The position numbers and the translations under genes are program-made. From positions 62,001 through 126,000 of the forward strand of contig CAWHZU010000033.1 of NCBI GenBank assembly GCA_963833885.1: 64,000 nt of DNA, read 5' to 3'. The stretch is from JASHPR01 sp963833885. GTDB lineage: Bacteria > Actinomycetota > Actinomycetes > Streptosporangiales > Streptosporangiaceae. This document shows, in pieces, positions 1 to 8,503 of the stretch (position 1 is its first letter; the number at the start of each line of letters is the position of its first letter). Under the pieces are notes generated by a model. It was not told where the DNA came from, made no database searches, and saw nothing but the letters and a program-made list of their open reading frames with translations.

Positions 1-542
1 CCGTTGTCGGCGATCTCGAGCTGCGCCACCGGCAGCAGCACCACCGACAGGCCGAGCATGACGCGGAGCCACCGCGAGCTGACGATGCCGTCGCTGGCGT
101 AATAGACGAACACCCCGACCCCGGACGCGACGAGCGCGCCGCCGACCGCGAACGCCACCGACGCGTGCCTGACCGGCAGCAGCGCGGCAATCTGGCCGAT
201 CACGCGCGGTACCAGCTGCAGATATCCGCCGTACGACTGGAGCACGTGCCAGGGGTGAGCGAGCGCGGCGGGCAGGTAGATGCCCGGGTCCTCGGCCCAG
301 ACGCTCTCCCAGGCCGGCCTCCCGCCGAGACGGGCCAGCATCGCCACCGCCCCGACGCCGACGACGACGACCTGGAGGAAGACGAACCCCCAGCGCACGA
401 GGGCAGCACGGGACGTCGCCTCGCCCGGCGCCGGGAACAGGTCGATGAGCATGGCGCGCACGCGCTCGGCGCGGCCCGTGGCCGACGGCGGATGCGTCCC
501 GGACCCGGCCTGTCCGGGCGCGTGGACCTCAGGAGCGGACAC
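1..542 (-). CDS. Polytopic membrane protein, glycosyltransferase-like (partial, runs off left edge)
   Basis: The reverse strand stays open from about 542 to the window edge. It reads as a hydrophilic N-terminus of about 40 residues, a first membrane segment (FVFLQVVVVGVGAVAML), an extracytoplasmic stretch with WAEDPGIYLPA, and further hydrophobic segments. A D/E pair just after the first membrane helix is typical of GT-C lipid-linked sugar transferases, but that assignment is inference. The start is uncertain: GTG 542, GTG 577 and ATG 452 are all in frame and none has a convincing ribosome binding site. The gene diverges from the SDR gene to its right. The C-terminal part lies outside the window. 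Confidence 0.6.
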   Translation of the reverse strand, partial: MSAPEVHAPGQAGSGTHPPSATGRAERVRAMLIDLFPAPGEATSRAALVRWGFVFLQVVVVGVGAVAMLARLGGRPAWESVWAEDPGIYLPAALAHPWHVLQSYGGYLQLVPRVIGQIAALLPVRHASVAFAVGGALVASGVGVFVYYASDGIVSSRWLRVMLGLSVVLLPVAQLEIADN

Positions 543-657
543 GGCCGGAATGTACCACCATTCCCGGTCCACTCCCGGTCTATGCACGAAGCGTTCGGAG
601 ACCGGCAAGACCGGTGCCTGGACAATGGGGGTGTCCGGCGTCGTGGAGCGTGATGAG

Positions 658-1482
658 GTGAGGAGCCTGAACGAGAACGGAGGCCGCCTGCTCGAGGGCG
701 TGGTGTCGGTGGTGTCAGGCGGCGGCTCAGGAATCGGCCAGGCGGTCGTGACACGGTTCGCGGAGCACGGTGCGGTGGTCGAGTTCGTCGACATCAGCGA
801 GGCGGCCGTCGCGGATACCGAGCGGGAGCTTCGCGCCCGCGGCCTGGACGTCAGCGGTCACGTGGCGGACGTCTCGGACGCCGGCCAGGTGGCCGCGTTC
901 TTTGACGCCGTCGGTGGCCGCCACCCGGCGATCGGCGCCCTGGTCAACTCTGTGGGCATCCAGCGCTACGGCACGGTCGAGACCACGTCGCCGCAGATGT
1001 GGGACGAGGTGTTCGCGGTCAACGTGCGCAGCATGTTCCTGCTGGCCAAGCACGCGGTCCCGCTGATGCGGAGGGGCGGCGGCGGGGCGATCGTGAACAT
1101 CTCCTCGGTGCAGGCCGTGGCCAGCCAGCGCAACGTGGTGGCCTACACGGCGACCAAGGGGGCGATCGCCGCGATGACGCGGGCCATGGCGGTCGATCAC
1201 GCCCACGAGGGGATCCGGGTCAACACCGTGCTGCCCGGTTCGGTCGACACGCCGATGCTCCGCGCGTCCGCGCGCGACATCTCGCCGGAAGACCCGGACA
1301 GCGTGATCCGCAGGTGGGGCTCGGGGCACCCCATCGGCCGGGTCGGCCACCCCGCCGAGATCGCGGACGTATGCGTATTCCTGGCGAGCCCGCTGGCGTC
1401 CTACGTCACCGGCGCCGAGCTGCGGGTGGACGGCGGCCTGCTCGCGGGCTTGGCGCTGCGGGCGCCCGGCGAGGAGGGATAG
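658..1482 (+). CDS. Short-chain dehydrogenase/reductase (SDR)
   Basis: Classical SDR of about 274 residues, predicted to be an NAD(P)-dependent cytoplasmic oxidoreductase. The Rossmann motif GGGSGIG lies at residues 21-27. NSVG takes the place of the usual NAG, and NISS and YTATKG supply the catalytic Ser, Tyr and Lys. PGSVDTPM and the C-terminal VTGAELRVDGG are also typical. GTG 658 was chosen because GGAG sits nine bases upstream; in-frame starts at 625, 631 and 643 are possible. The substrate is unknown. It converges with an MmyB-type regulator at 1491, and SDR genes are common neighbours of that regulator family, so the regulator may control it. Confidence 0.85.
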   Translation: MRSLNENGGRLLEGVVSVVSGGGSGIGQAVVTRFAEHGAVVEFVDISEAAVADTERELRARGLDVSGHVADVSDAGQVAAFFDAVGGRHPAIGALVNSVGIQRYGTVETTSPQMWDEVFAVNVRSMFLLAKHAVPLMRRGGGGAIVNISSVQAVASQRNVVAYTATKGAIAAMTRAMAVDHAHEGIRVNTVLPGSVDTPMLRASARDISPEDPDSVIRRWGSGHPIGRVGHPAEIADVCVFLASPLASYVTGAELRVDGGLLAGLALRAPGEEG

Positions 1483-1490
1483 CGACCACG

Positions 1491-2379
1491 CTATAGGAGC
1501 GATCTGACCCGGCCGAGCGGACGTCTCGTCGGCGGGAACCTGGATGACCGCGATCAGGTCGGGCTGGTCCACCAGGCGGAGCTGGAACATCTGCAGCCAG
1601 ATCAGCCCGGCACCGGGGTGCTTGATCCCGATGGTCGCCGGCCGGAAATAGCGCACCGGGTACTCAGCCCACCAGTCCCGGAACTGCGGGCTGGCCTCGG
1701 TCAGCGCCGCCACCAGTTCGGCGAGCCGGGGATCGTCGGGGTGGCGGCCCACCGCCGTGCGGAACTGGCTCAGCACCGCCTGCGCGGCCGATTCCCAGCG
1801 CACCATGCGAGCGCGGTTGTCCGCGTCGGTGAACATCATCCAGAGCATGTTGCGCCTGCCGGACGGCTGCGAGGCGGGGTCATGCCTGATGCGCGCGTAC
1901 GCCTGGTTCCACGCCACGTAGTCGAAGTGACGGTCGTAGACCGAGGCCAGGCTCGGCATGGCGGCGTCGACGAGCAGCTGCAGCCGGGGCAGCATGTCGC
2001 CGGCCGGGGCCTGCGGCTCGGGTGGCGGCAGCCCGGCCAGCTCACGCAGGTGCCGGTGCTGGTCCTGGTCGAGCAGCAGTGCCCGCGCGAGCGCGTCGAT
2101 GACCTGGGCAGAAGCGGAGATGTCCCGGCCCTGTTCCAGCCAGGTGTACCAGGTGACGCCCACCCCGGACTGCTGCGCGACCTCCTCGCGGCGCAGGCCC
2201 TTCGTCCGCCGTCGGCCCGACGCGCTCCCCGTGACCAGGCCCACGTCGGCAGGCGTCAGCCGGGCTCGCTGGGTGCGCAGGAACGCGGCCAGTTCGGTGC
2301 GCCGGGTCGTCGGCAGATGCGGGCTGTCGCTGGTCACATGGGGTTCCAGAATCCGGACCGCCCTGGCGGTGGCGTGCAC
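1491..2379 (-). CDS. XRE-family regulator with MmyB-like ligand domain, C-terminus apparently frameshifted
   Basis: The N-terminal helix-turn-helix (about residues 25-100: RRTELAAFLRTQR, TKGLRREEVAQQSGVGVTWY, LEQGRDISAS) is followed by an MmyB-like ligand-binding domain with YVAWNQAY, WESAAQAVLSQFR and RDWWAEYPVR. These regulators usually have 270-300 residues and end shortly after PDLIAVIQVPAD. Here the frame stays open past that point and runs antisense into the SDR gene for another 260 codons. A one-base change at about 1505-1520 would restore an ending in RVRSLL at the TAG complementary to 1491-1493, and the end is set there. Start GTG 2379 or GTG 2337. It diverges from the cupin gene. 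Confidence 0.75.
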
Positions 2380-2415
2380 GGACGGGTCGGCGCCTCGCCG
2401 TGCCTGGCAGCTTCA

Positions 2416-2431
2416 GTACCAGGATAGGTAC
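2416..2431. promoter_or_regulatory. Inverted repeat in the regulator/cupin divergent promoter region
   Basis: GTACC and GGTAC arms are separated by six bases, and a second overlapping dyad GATA-N8-TATC follows immediately. It lies between the divergent MmyB-type regulator and cupin genes, about 65 bases upstream of the cupin start. This is a reasonable place for an autoregulatory operator, though arms this short could arise by chance. Confidence 0.35.
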
Positions 2432-2496
2432 CCGTATCGGCGCTAGCGTGCGGTACGACACGTCCCTCCCGGAGCCGCGGATGTCAAGGAGACGAG

Positions 2497-3009
2497 ATGA
2501 CCGACGGGCTGATGCTGCCTCCAGGCGCGGGCCGGAGCATTGCCGCCGCGGGGATGACCCTCAAGGTGGGCGCGGATCAATCAAACGCGTGGTCGGCTTT
2601 TGAGGCCCTGGTCACGCCGGGTTTCGACGTGGGCGCGCATCTGCACCGTCAGGCCGAGGAGTTCTTCTACATCCTCGACGGCGAACTGGACCTGCTCGCG
2701 TTCGAGCCGCGCAGCAAGGCCATCGGCGACTGGCGAACCTGGGAGTCGGCCAGCGGCGCCCGGGTGCTGCGCGGCGGGCCGGGCTCCGCAATGTTCGTCC
2801 CAGCCGGCTGCCCGCACGCCTTTGCCAACCCCGGGACGGCCACGGCGCGCATGCTGTTCCTGGTCTCCCCGCCAGGCCACGAACACTACCTGGACGAGCT
2901 CGGCACCGTGATCGGCCAGGGGAGACCCGACCCGGCGGTGATCGCCGAGGTCCGGGCCCGGCACGACATCGAGCAGCTCACCCCCATGGCCATCGGCCAG
3001 CGCACCTAA
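2497..3009 (+). CDS. Cupin-domain protein
   Basis: 170-residue single-domain cupin. The two conserved cupin blocks are visible: GAHLHRQAEEFFYILDGELDL, which supplies His and Glu metal ligands, and MFVPAGCPHAFANPG with a further His. Metal binding is therefore likely, but the reaction is not known. The AAGGAG at 2486-2491 fits ATG 2497. It is divergent from the MmyB-type regulator across a 117-bp spacer and may be its target. Confidence 0.85.
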   Translation: MTDGLMLPPGAGRSIAAAGMTLKVGADQSNAWSAFEALVTPGFDVGAHLHRQAEEFFYILDGELDLLAFEPRSKAIGDWRTWESASGARVLRGGPGSAMFVPAGCPHAFANPGTATARMLFLVSPPGHEHYLDELGTVIGQGRPDPAVIAEVRARHDIEQLTPMAIGQRT

Positions 3010-3012
3010 GCC

Positions 3013-3222
3013 TTAGGCGGCGGGCTTCCGGCCGGTCGGGCCTGCCTCCGGCCCGGCACTGGGAATGTCGCCCACGACACCGAGGGCGCGGGCCAGTTCG
3101 TGGTACCGGTTGGCCTGGTCGTAATCGGCGGTGCATTGTTCACAGAGGTCGTCGCGCCACTCGTCGCCACACTCGGAGCAGCGGCGATCCTGGTGAGTGC
3201 GCCAGGCTGGAGCGGCGGGCAT
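3013..3222 (-). CDS. Small zinc-ribbon-like hypothetical protein
   Basis: 69 codons beginning MPAAPAW. Two CxxC pairs (RRCSECGDEW and DLCEQCTADY), twelve residues apart, look like a four-cysteine zinc ribbon. The tail is helical and then Pro/Gly-rich. It diverges from the toxin-antitoxin pair, with only 36 bases between the two starts. Function unknown. The frame is open further upstream, but that extension overlaps the antitoxin gene and lacks motifs, so this shorter start was preferred. Confidence 0.55.
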   Translation of the reverse strand: MPAAPAWRTHQDRRCSECGDEWRDDLCEQCTADYDQANRYHELARALGVVGDIPSAGPEAGPTGRKPAA

Positions 3223-3243
3223 CTGACGCCAGTCTGAGTTTTG

Positions 3244-3263
3244 GTCATACTTTTGACTATGAC
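3244..3263. promoter_or_regulatory. Palindromic operator overlapping the antitoxin start codon
   Basis: Perfect inverted repeat GTCATA-N8-TATGAC. The right arm contains the ATG of the antitoxin gene at 3259. Antitoxins of this class repress their own operon by binding such palindromes. The overlap with the start suggests a very short leader or leaderless transcript. Confidence 0.6.
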
Positions 3264-3540
3264 GACGATGCCGCTGGGGGAAGCGAAAAGTCATCTGTCC
3301 GAGCTGGTCGGGCGAGTGCACGATCACCACGAGCGGGTCACGGTCACGGTGCACGGGAAGCCGTCCGCGGTGCTGCTTTCCGTCGAGGACCTAGAAGCGC
3401 TGGAAGAGACCCTGGCGATCATGCGCGATGCAGGAACGCTGCGCCGATTGGCCGAATCAGATGCCGAGCTTGCTCGCGGTGAGGAAGTCAGCGCTGATGA
3501 ACTGGCCGAGGCCCTGCGCAGCCGCCAGGCAAAGGATTGA
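3259..3540 (+). CDS. RelB/YefM (Phd-like) antitoxin
   Basis: 93 residues. The N-terminal half (MPLGEAKSHLSELVGRV, VTVTVHGKPSAVLLS, EDLEALEETLAI) is the DNA-binding fold of the Phd/YefM antitoxin family. The acidic C-terminal half (ESDAELARGEEVSADELAEAL) is the flexible segment that wraps around the toxin. It overlaps the toxin gene by four bases, so the two are translationally coupled, and a palindrome covers its start codon. Confidence 0.88.
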   Translation: MTTMPLGEAKSHLSELVGRVHDHHERVTVTVHGKPSAVLLSVEDLEALEETLAIMRDAGTLRRLAESDAELARGEEVSADELAEALRSRQAKD

Positions 3541-3818
3541 GCGCCGGGGCCGATGAGCCCTATGCCTTGCGGACCACGCCAACCGTCCGGAGGGCGATCG
3601 CCGAGACTTTGCCCGAGGCCGTGGCCGCCGCGGCGCTCGAGTTCATCACCGGCCCGCTACTTGAACAGCCATACCGGGTGGGCAAGCGCCTGCTCCCTCC
3701 ACTGGAGGACAGGTTCAGCGCGCGCCGCGGAACTTACCGGGTGATCTACCGGGTCGACGAAGCTGCTCGTGTGGTGACCGTCGACATTGGCCACCGACGC
3801 GACATTTACCGGACGTGA
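3537..3818 (+). CDS. RelE/ParE-family toxin
   Basis: 93 residues, predicted ribosome-dependent mRNA interferase or ParE-like toxin. The C-terminal core RRGTYRVIYRVDEAARVV followed by VDIGHRRDIYR is the RelE signature: basic and aromatic residues followed by a last strand with His, Arg and Tyr. It starts at TTG 3537 within TTGA, overlapping the antitoxin stop. It is intact and of normal length. Its cellular target cannot be deduced from the sequence. Confidence 0.87.
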   Translation: MSAGADEPYALRTTPTVRRAIAETLPEAVAAAALEFITGPLLEQPYRVGKRLLPPLEDRFSARRGTYRVIYRVDEAARVVTVDIGHRRDIYRT

Positions 3819-3857
3819 CACAAGCCCGATGCGTCGATTGCCCAATATTGGCCAGCA

Positions 3858-4221
3858 CTAAGCCGAAGGGCGCTCCGCCCGCACCACGGACATGTTGGAG
3901 GGCAGTTCCAGCTCCTCGATCCACCGCCCGGCAACACCGTGCCTGATCGCCCGCGTCACCAGGTGCCCGTTCGCCGCGCGGCGCAGATATCCCGCCTCGT
4001 GCACAGCTCCGGACGCGTGCTCGCTCCGGCTCGACAGGCTCACCGGCCTCCCGGCGGCGCCTGATCCCCGCCTGCACATCATCCATGCAGGCCGCGAACT
4101 CTCGCTCGTTGTCGAACGCGGCCATCACGATATGCCGCCGCTCCCGTCGCTGCGGGTCATAGCGGTAATGACGCACGATGAAGCGCTCGATGCTGTCGTC
4201 GTCAGGATCAACTCGCGCCAC
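3858..4221 (-). pseudogene. Hypothetical protein gene split by a one-base shift
   Basis: Two overlapping reverse frames read as one protein. The first, from ATG 4221, gives MARVDPDDDSIERFIVRHY, RRHIVMAAFDNEREFAACM and RRRREAGEPV. The second gives SEHASGAVHEAGYLRRAANG, RAIRHGVAGRWIEELELP and ends at 3858. Removing one base at about 4021-4037 joins them into about 120 residues. No family recognised. It may be a sequence error rather than a dead gene. The toxin-antitoxin pair converges on it, and the short gap holds nothing else obvious. Confidence 0.45.
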
Positions 4222-4297
4222 AGACCAACACTAAGCCGCCCCAACGGGCGTCATCAACCCAGAACCCGGCACATGGCCAGGTGGCCACGGCCGGGAA

Positions 4298-4591
4298 TCA
4301 CCGCCGGGACGCGGCAGTTGCGCCGATCGTTGCACACAGGAAGGCAGCCAGCAGCAGGGTGGCTCCGATCACATAAATGACCGTGTGCGTGGCAGGTGAC
4401 TGCCCGTGGCTGAGCGAGATCGCGCCGATCGCCAGCGCAGCCGCAGCCAGCGGGATACTTCCGTGCATGTGCCAACGGTTGATCGCATTGCGACGATGCC
4501 TTACGTCGCGCCGGGCTATTGCAAGAGTCGCCGACACGCCCAAGATCATCGCGACACCTGAAGCAAGGACATAAATAGCCAGTGGCTGCAT
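4298..4591 (-). CDS. Small membrane protein, three predicted helices
   Basis: 97 residues with hydrophobic segments at about 1-25 (MQPLAIYVLASGVAMILGV), 47-64 (IPLAAAALAIGAISL) and 70-92 (HTVIYVIGATLLLAAFLCA). A basic loop (RRDVRHRRNAINRWH) probably faces the cytoplasm. No family recognised. It stands alone between the split hypothetical gene and a hydrolase operon. Coding status rests on the clean membrane pattern and start, so it is moderately sure. Confidence 0.5.
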   Translation of the reverse strand: MQPLAIYVLASGVAMILGVSATLAIARRDVRHRRNAINRWHMHGSIPLAAAALAIGAISLSHGQSPATHTVIYVIGATLLLAAFLCATIGATAASRR

Positions 4592-4694
4592 CGTGGCTCC
4601 ATCCGCTGAACCGCAAGTTCACCATACTGCGTCTGTCCTGGCGACGGCCCGGTCAGGTCAGGCAGCCGCGGATGACGGCTGCACGACCAGCGTT

Positions 4695-5462
4695 CTAGAG
4701 CAAGCTGTTCAGGAATGCGAGCACGGCCTCGTTGAACAGGTCGGGCTGGTCGATGTTGCACATGTGGCCGGCATCGGGGATGACCACCTTCTGCGCGCCG
4801 GGGATCTTGGCGGCGACGTAGTCCGCGGCGCCGAGGAACGCCTCGTCGCGTCCGCCGACCAGCACCAGTGTTGGCACCCGGATCGATGCCAGCCCATCGA
4901 TCACCTGACTGTCGGCCTGGGCGAGCATGCCGCGCGCGGCCAGGGCCAGGCCCGACGCCGAGCGATGACCTGGGGCAGTGGGCCCGGAGTCGTCGCCGAA
5001 CGGCCCCAGGCCGTCTCGTTCCAGCCGGTCGGCGGTCGCGAGCGCGCGGCTGTTCCACCGCTGCCGCGCCTCGTCGCTGCGGAAGCCCGGGCCGGTGTCG
5101 CACAGCACCAGCCCGGCCACGCGGTCCGGCATCTGCAGGCAGAACGCCAGCGACAGGAACCCGCCCAGCGACAGCCCGCCGATCACGGCCCGCTCCGCCC
5201 CGGCAGCGTCCAGCAGCGCCGCCATGTCGGCCACGCAGGCCGCGTGCGTGTACTCGGCGGGGTCAGCGGGGCTGTCGCTGCGGCCATGGCCGCGCATGTC
5301 CCAGGTGATCACCTGCCGGGCCGCTGCCAGTGCCGCACGGTTGGGCTGCCACATCGCCGATGACGCGCCGAAGCCGTGGCTGAGCAGTAGCGGAGGCTGG
5401 CCGTCTGCGTCCCCGGTGACCTCGTAGAAGATGTGCGTGCCCGCCCGGTCCAGCTGCGGCAT
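4695..5462 (-). CDS. Alpha/beta-fold hydrolase
   Basis: 255 residues. HGFGASSAMW forms the oxyanion region, WDMRGHGRSD is the usual strand-turn, GGLSLGGF is the nucleophile elbow with Ser, VGGRDEAF carries the acid and DAGHMCNID the His. This is the 3-oxoadipate enol-lactonase / haloperoxidase-like group, but the substrate is open. It lies 25 bases downstream of an acyl-CoA dehydrogenase on the same strand and is probably co-transcribed, which suggests a role in degrading an acyl or ring compound. Confidence 0.87.
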   Translation of the reverse strand: MPQLDRAGTHIFYEVTGDADGQPPLLLSHGFGASSAMWQPNRAALAAARQVITWDMRGHGRSDSPADPAEYTHAACVADMAALLDAAGAERAVIGGLSLGGFLSLAFCLQMPDRVAGLVLCDTGPGFRSDEARQRWNSRALATADRLERDGLGPFGDDSGPTAPGHRSASGLALAARGMLAQADSQVIDGLASIRVPTLVLVGGRDEAFLGAADYVAAKIPGAQKVVIPDAGHMCNIDQPDLFNEAVLAFLNSLL

Positions 5463-5487
5463 GGGCTTCCCTCCGGTTCTCGCCGCG

Positions 5488-6816
5488 TCAGCCGTTGTGC
5501 GGCAGGTCGCGGAACGGCAGGTCGCGGCCGGTGTCGGGTTCGCGTGGCAGGCCGAGGATCCGCTCGGCGATGATCGTGCGCTGGATCTCGTCGGTTCCGC
5601 CGGCGATCGAGATCGCCGGCACCGACAAAGTTATCTCGGCGATCACGCCGTCCAGCGGTGACCCGGCACCGGTGAGCATGGCCGACGGCCCGGCGATCAG
5701 CGCGTGGACCCGTGCCGCCTGCCGGGCGATCCGGCTGCTGGCCAGCTTGCCCAGCGAGCCCTCCGGGCCCGGCGCCTGGCCTGCCGCGCGGGCGGCAGCG
5801 GCCCTGGCCGCCGTCCACCGCGCCGACCATGCCAGCTCGGTGAGCCGGGCGATCTCCTGGCGGACCAGCGGGTCGGCCGCGCGGCCCTCGGCCCTGGCGC
5901 GCTCGGTGATCAGGTCGGCCCGGCCGGCGCGCTGCGGGTACCACTTGTGCGGCTCGGCGGCGGCGACCCGCTCGGCGATCGCCTCCCGCCACGCCAGGCC
6001 CGCCGCCGCATCCCCGGACGCCTCGGACGCTCCTGGCGCTCCCGGCGCCTCGGACGCTCCCAGCACCGCGCCCTGCGCCGGCCGGACCACGGACGTGGCG
6101 AGCCTTCGCTCCCGTGCCAGCGTGGCCCGCGCGACCCGCCAGCCGCTGCCGGGCCGGCCGATCTCGTTCCCGGCCGGCACCCGGGCTTCGTCCAGGAACA
6201 CCTCGTTGAACGAGGCGTGCCCGTTCATCTGCCGCAGCGGCCGTACCTGAACGCCCGGCTGGCGCATGGGCAGCGCGAACGCCGTGATGCCCTCGTGCTT
6301 GGGAACGCCAGGGTCGGTGCGTGCCAGCAGCAGCCCGAAGTCGGCGGTCGCGGCGCCGGTCGACCAGACCTTCTGCCCGGTCACCAGCCATCCTCCGGCG
6401 CCGTCCGGCTCCGCCCGGGTGGAAAGGCCGGCCAGGTCCGATCCGGCGCCGGGCTCACTGAACAGCTGGCACCACATGAGTTCCGCGGTTACCGTGGCGC
6501 GCACGAGCCGGCGTTTCAGGTCCTCGCTGCCGTGCTCGATGATCACCGGTGCGGCGAGCACCACGCCCACGCCCTCGGGCGGCCCGGGGATGCGGGCTGC
6601 AGCCATCGCGGCCGCGACCTGGGCGGCCACCGCGGCGGAGAGGCCCCGGCCACAGCAGTCGGCCGGCCAGTCCGGGCACGCCCAGCCGGAGTCCGCCAGC
6701 CGCTGGCGCCACGCGGCCAGGCTCAGCCCTGGATCCCAGTTCGCACTGATCCAGTCCCTCAGCTCAGCAACCGCCTCGGCCGCACCGGATCCGTCTTGCT
6801 CGCTCATGACCGGCAT
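5488..6816 (-). CDS. Acyl-CoA dehydrogenase
   Basis: 442 residues, FAD-dependent. WCQLFSEPGAGSDLA is the substrate/FAD-binding block, followed by VTGQKVWSTGA and a C-terminal GGTDEIQRTIIAERILGLPR. It is closely similar in layout to the dehydrogenase at 35470, including an N-terminal block ending RLADSGWACPDWP. The usual catalytic Glu of the YEG block is absent (IAGGTDEIQ). In many actinobacterial pairs such a subunit works with a partner, but no partner lies beside it here. A low-complexity Ala/Ser/Gly/Pro loop sits near residue 255. ATG 6816 or ATG 6807. Confidence 0.9.
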   Translation of the reverse strand: MPVMSEQDGSGAAEAVAELRDWISANWDPGLSLAAWRQRLADSGWACPDWPADCCGRGLSAAVAAQVAAAMAAARIPGPPEGVGVVLAAPVIIEHGSEDLKRRLVRATVTAELMWCQLFSEPGAGSDLAGLSTRAEPDGAGGWLVTGQKVWSTGAATADFGLLLARTDPGVPKHEGITAFALPMRQPGVQVRPLRQMNGHASFNEVFLDEARVPAGNEIGRPGSGWRVARATLARERRLATSVVRPAQGAVLGASEAPGAPGASEASGDAAAGLAWREAIAERVAAAEPHKWYPQRAGRADLITERARAEGRAADPLVRQEIARLTELAWSARWTAARAAAARAAGQAPGPEGSLGKLASSRIARQAARVHALIAGPSAMLTGAGSPLDGVIAEITLSVPAISIAGGTDEIQRTIIAERILGLPREPDTGRDLPFRDLPHNG

Positions 6817-6862
6817 TGTGACTCACGTTCCGCCGCAGCGGCATGGCCGGGCTGACGTGTTT

Positions 6863-8476
6863 TCAGAGCACGACCGGTGGCCACAGGTCGTGCTGCGCCG
6901 CGATCGGGTCCCCGGGCCACTCCTGCATGGCGTCCAGGTTGTCCTGTGCCGGGTGCTTGCCCGCGGCCGGGCCGTCGGCGAACCCGCGGAGCAGGTTGGC
7001 CGAGACCCGCTTGACGAAGTTGCCGCCGCGCCGGTTGACTCCGAACTCGGTGTAGTTCCACGGCTCGAACGCCCCGACCCAGCGCATCGTGCCGGCGTTG
7101 AACACCCCGGCGCCGCTGGAGTGTGTGTAGTAGGCCGAGTCCGAGTAGCTGTTCACGCCGCGGCAGGTCAGCGGCGAGTGGGACACAACCTGGATGGGCC
7201 GCTCGACGGCCGAGTCCGGGTTCACCCGGTCGTACTCGATGCCGACGATGCCCGGGAACCTGGACCCCTTGTGCACGCCGGTCCCCGCGAACATCCAGGC
7301 GTCGGGGGTGGCCACGACGTAGTCCGCGTTGGCGGGGTTGGACTCGTACAGCGTCCCGGTCATCGAGGATTCGGGGTCGGGGTCCGGCGGCTCCCGGTAG
7401 TCGTTGGTGACCAGGGCGTTGTCCTTGCCGTACATGGGATCTTGCATGTAGCTGGTCTTGTAGCAGACGACCTGCCGCTGCGGTCCCAGCTTGCTGCTCT
7501 GCAGCCTGATCCGGCGGAAACAGCAGTTCGCGCCCAGGAACCCCAGGTTCACGCCCGCGTTCCTCGCCGCGGTCACGTATCCCCGCTCCTCCGGCGTCCA
7601 GTACTCGTCGTGCCCGAGCGAGAAGAAGGCGCTGGCACCGTCCAGCAGGTGCGGCTCGGTGGCGACCTCCATGCTGGTGACGTACGCGAGCGGGACCCCG
7701 ATGCGCTCGGCGAGCGCGATCAGCGGGCGCTCGTGCACCAGGAACAGGAACGCGCCGTTCTGGTCGAAGGGCCGGTCCAGGCTGACCACCAGCGACCGGT
7801 TGCCGTAGTCGGAGAGGCCGCCGGGCCCGTTGTACAGGTCGTAGTCGCCCCAGGTGTTGTACGCCTGCCAGGTGGACGTCGAGTTCTTGAGCACCACCTT
7901 GCCCGCGGTCTTGGCCGACCGCACGGTGACCGGAGCCAGCCGCTGCCCGCCACTCTCCGAGTCCATCCGCAGCAGGTAGGCACCCTCCGGCCAGTCATCG
8001 GTCGGAATCGTCAGCGATGGCCCCCAGCTGGTCTCCACGGTGTTGACCTCGGAGGTCACGGTCGGCGCGCTCTGCCGCCGCCCGCGCACGCTCTTCGACT
8101 GCCAGACCAGCCGGGCCTGGTCACCCTTGTACCAGCCCATCCGGAACGCCTTGACCGTGAACTCTCGTGCTGTGGTCGACGCGTACAGCGTGACCGGCTC
8201 GCCGGGAAGCACGCTGTACTGGCCGGAGTACCCCATCATCTCGTCCGGCGCGCCCAGCGAGCGGGGGTACCAGTTCGGGTCGCCGGGCAGCTCGTTCTCG
8301 CTGACCACTTTGGGGCGCGCCGCGGGCCGGGCGGCCTTCGCGCGCGCCGCGCTATGCGAAGCATCGGAGCCGTTTGACTCGGTGGCCTTCACCGCCGCGA
8401 CGACGGCGGCCGGTACCGCGACCGCGGCCGCGGCTAACCCAAGGAACGCTCGCCGAGAGCGGAGGCGAGGTGTCAT
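6863..8476 (-). CDS. Secreted N,N-dimethylformamidase beta-subunit-like protein
   Basis: 537 residues from ATG 8476 (an in-frame ATG lies at 8503). The N-terminus has a Tat-type signal, SRRAFLGLAAAAVAVPAA, then a Ser/Ala-rich linker. The rest matches the N,N-dimethylformamidase large-subunit-like domain seen in many actinobacterial exported proteins: QYSVLPGEPVTLYAST near the front, TWQAYNTWGDYDLY, VHERPLIALAERIG, FFSLGHDEYW and CCFRRIR. The enzymatic activity of these secreted homologues is mostly unproven. It is transcribed divergently from the membrane glycosyltransferase-like gene at 8721, so an envelope or extracellular role is likely. Confidence 0.8.
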   Translation of the reverse strand: MTPRLRSRRAFLGLAAAAVAVPAAVVAAVKATESNGSDASHSAARAKAARPAARPKVVSENELPGDPNWYPRSLGAPDEMMGYSGQYSVLPGEPVTLYASTTAREFTVKAFRMGWYKGDQARLVWQSKSVRGRRQSAPTVTSEVNTVETSWGPSLTIPTDDWPEGAYLLRMDSESGGQRLAPVTVRSAKTAGKVVLKNSTSTWQAYNTWGDYDLYNGPGGLSDYGNRSLVVSLDRPFDQNGAFLFLVHERPLIALAERIGVPLAYVTSMEVATEPHLLDGASAFFSLGHDEYWTPEERGYVTAARNAGVNLGFLGANCCFRRIRLQSSKLGPQRQVVCYKTSYMQDPMYGKDNALVTNDYREPPDPDPESSMTGTLYESNPANADYVVATPDAWMFAGTGVHKGSRFPGIVGIEYDRVNPDSAVERPIQVVSHSPLTCRGVNSYSDSAYYTHSSGAGVFNAGTMRWVGAFEPWNYTEFGVNRRGGNFVKRVSANLLRGFADGPAAGKHPAQDNLDAMQEWPGDPIAAQHDLWPPVVL

Positions 8477-8503
8477 CCCACAAGACTGGCGCAAAAACCC
8501 CAT

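Noticed and set aside
727..1490. Long reverse open frame continuing from the MmyB-type regulator through the SDR gene
   Set aside because: The protein beyond residue 290 has no family character and is antisense to a clear SDR. It is explained by GC bias plus a probable one-base change.
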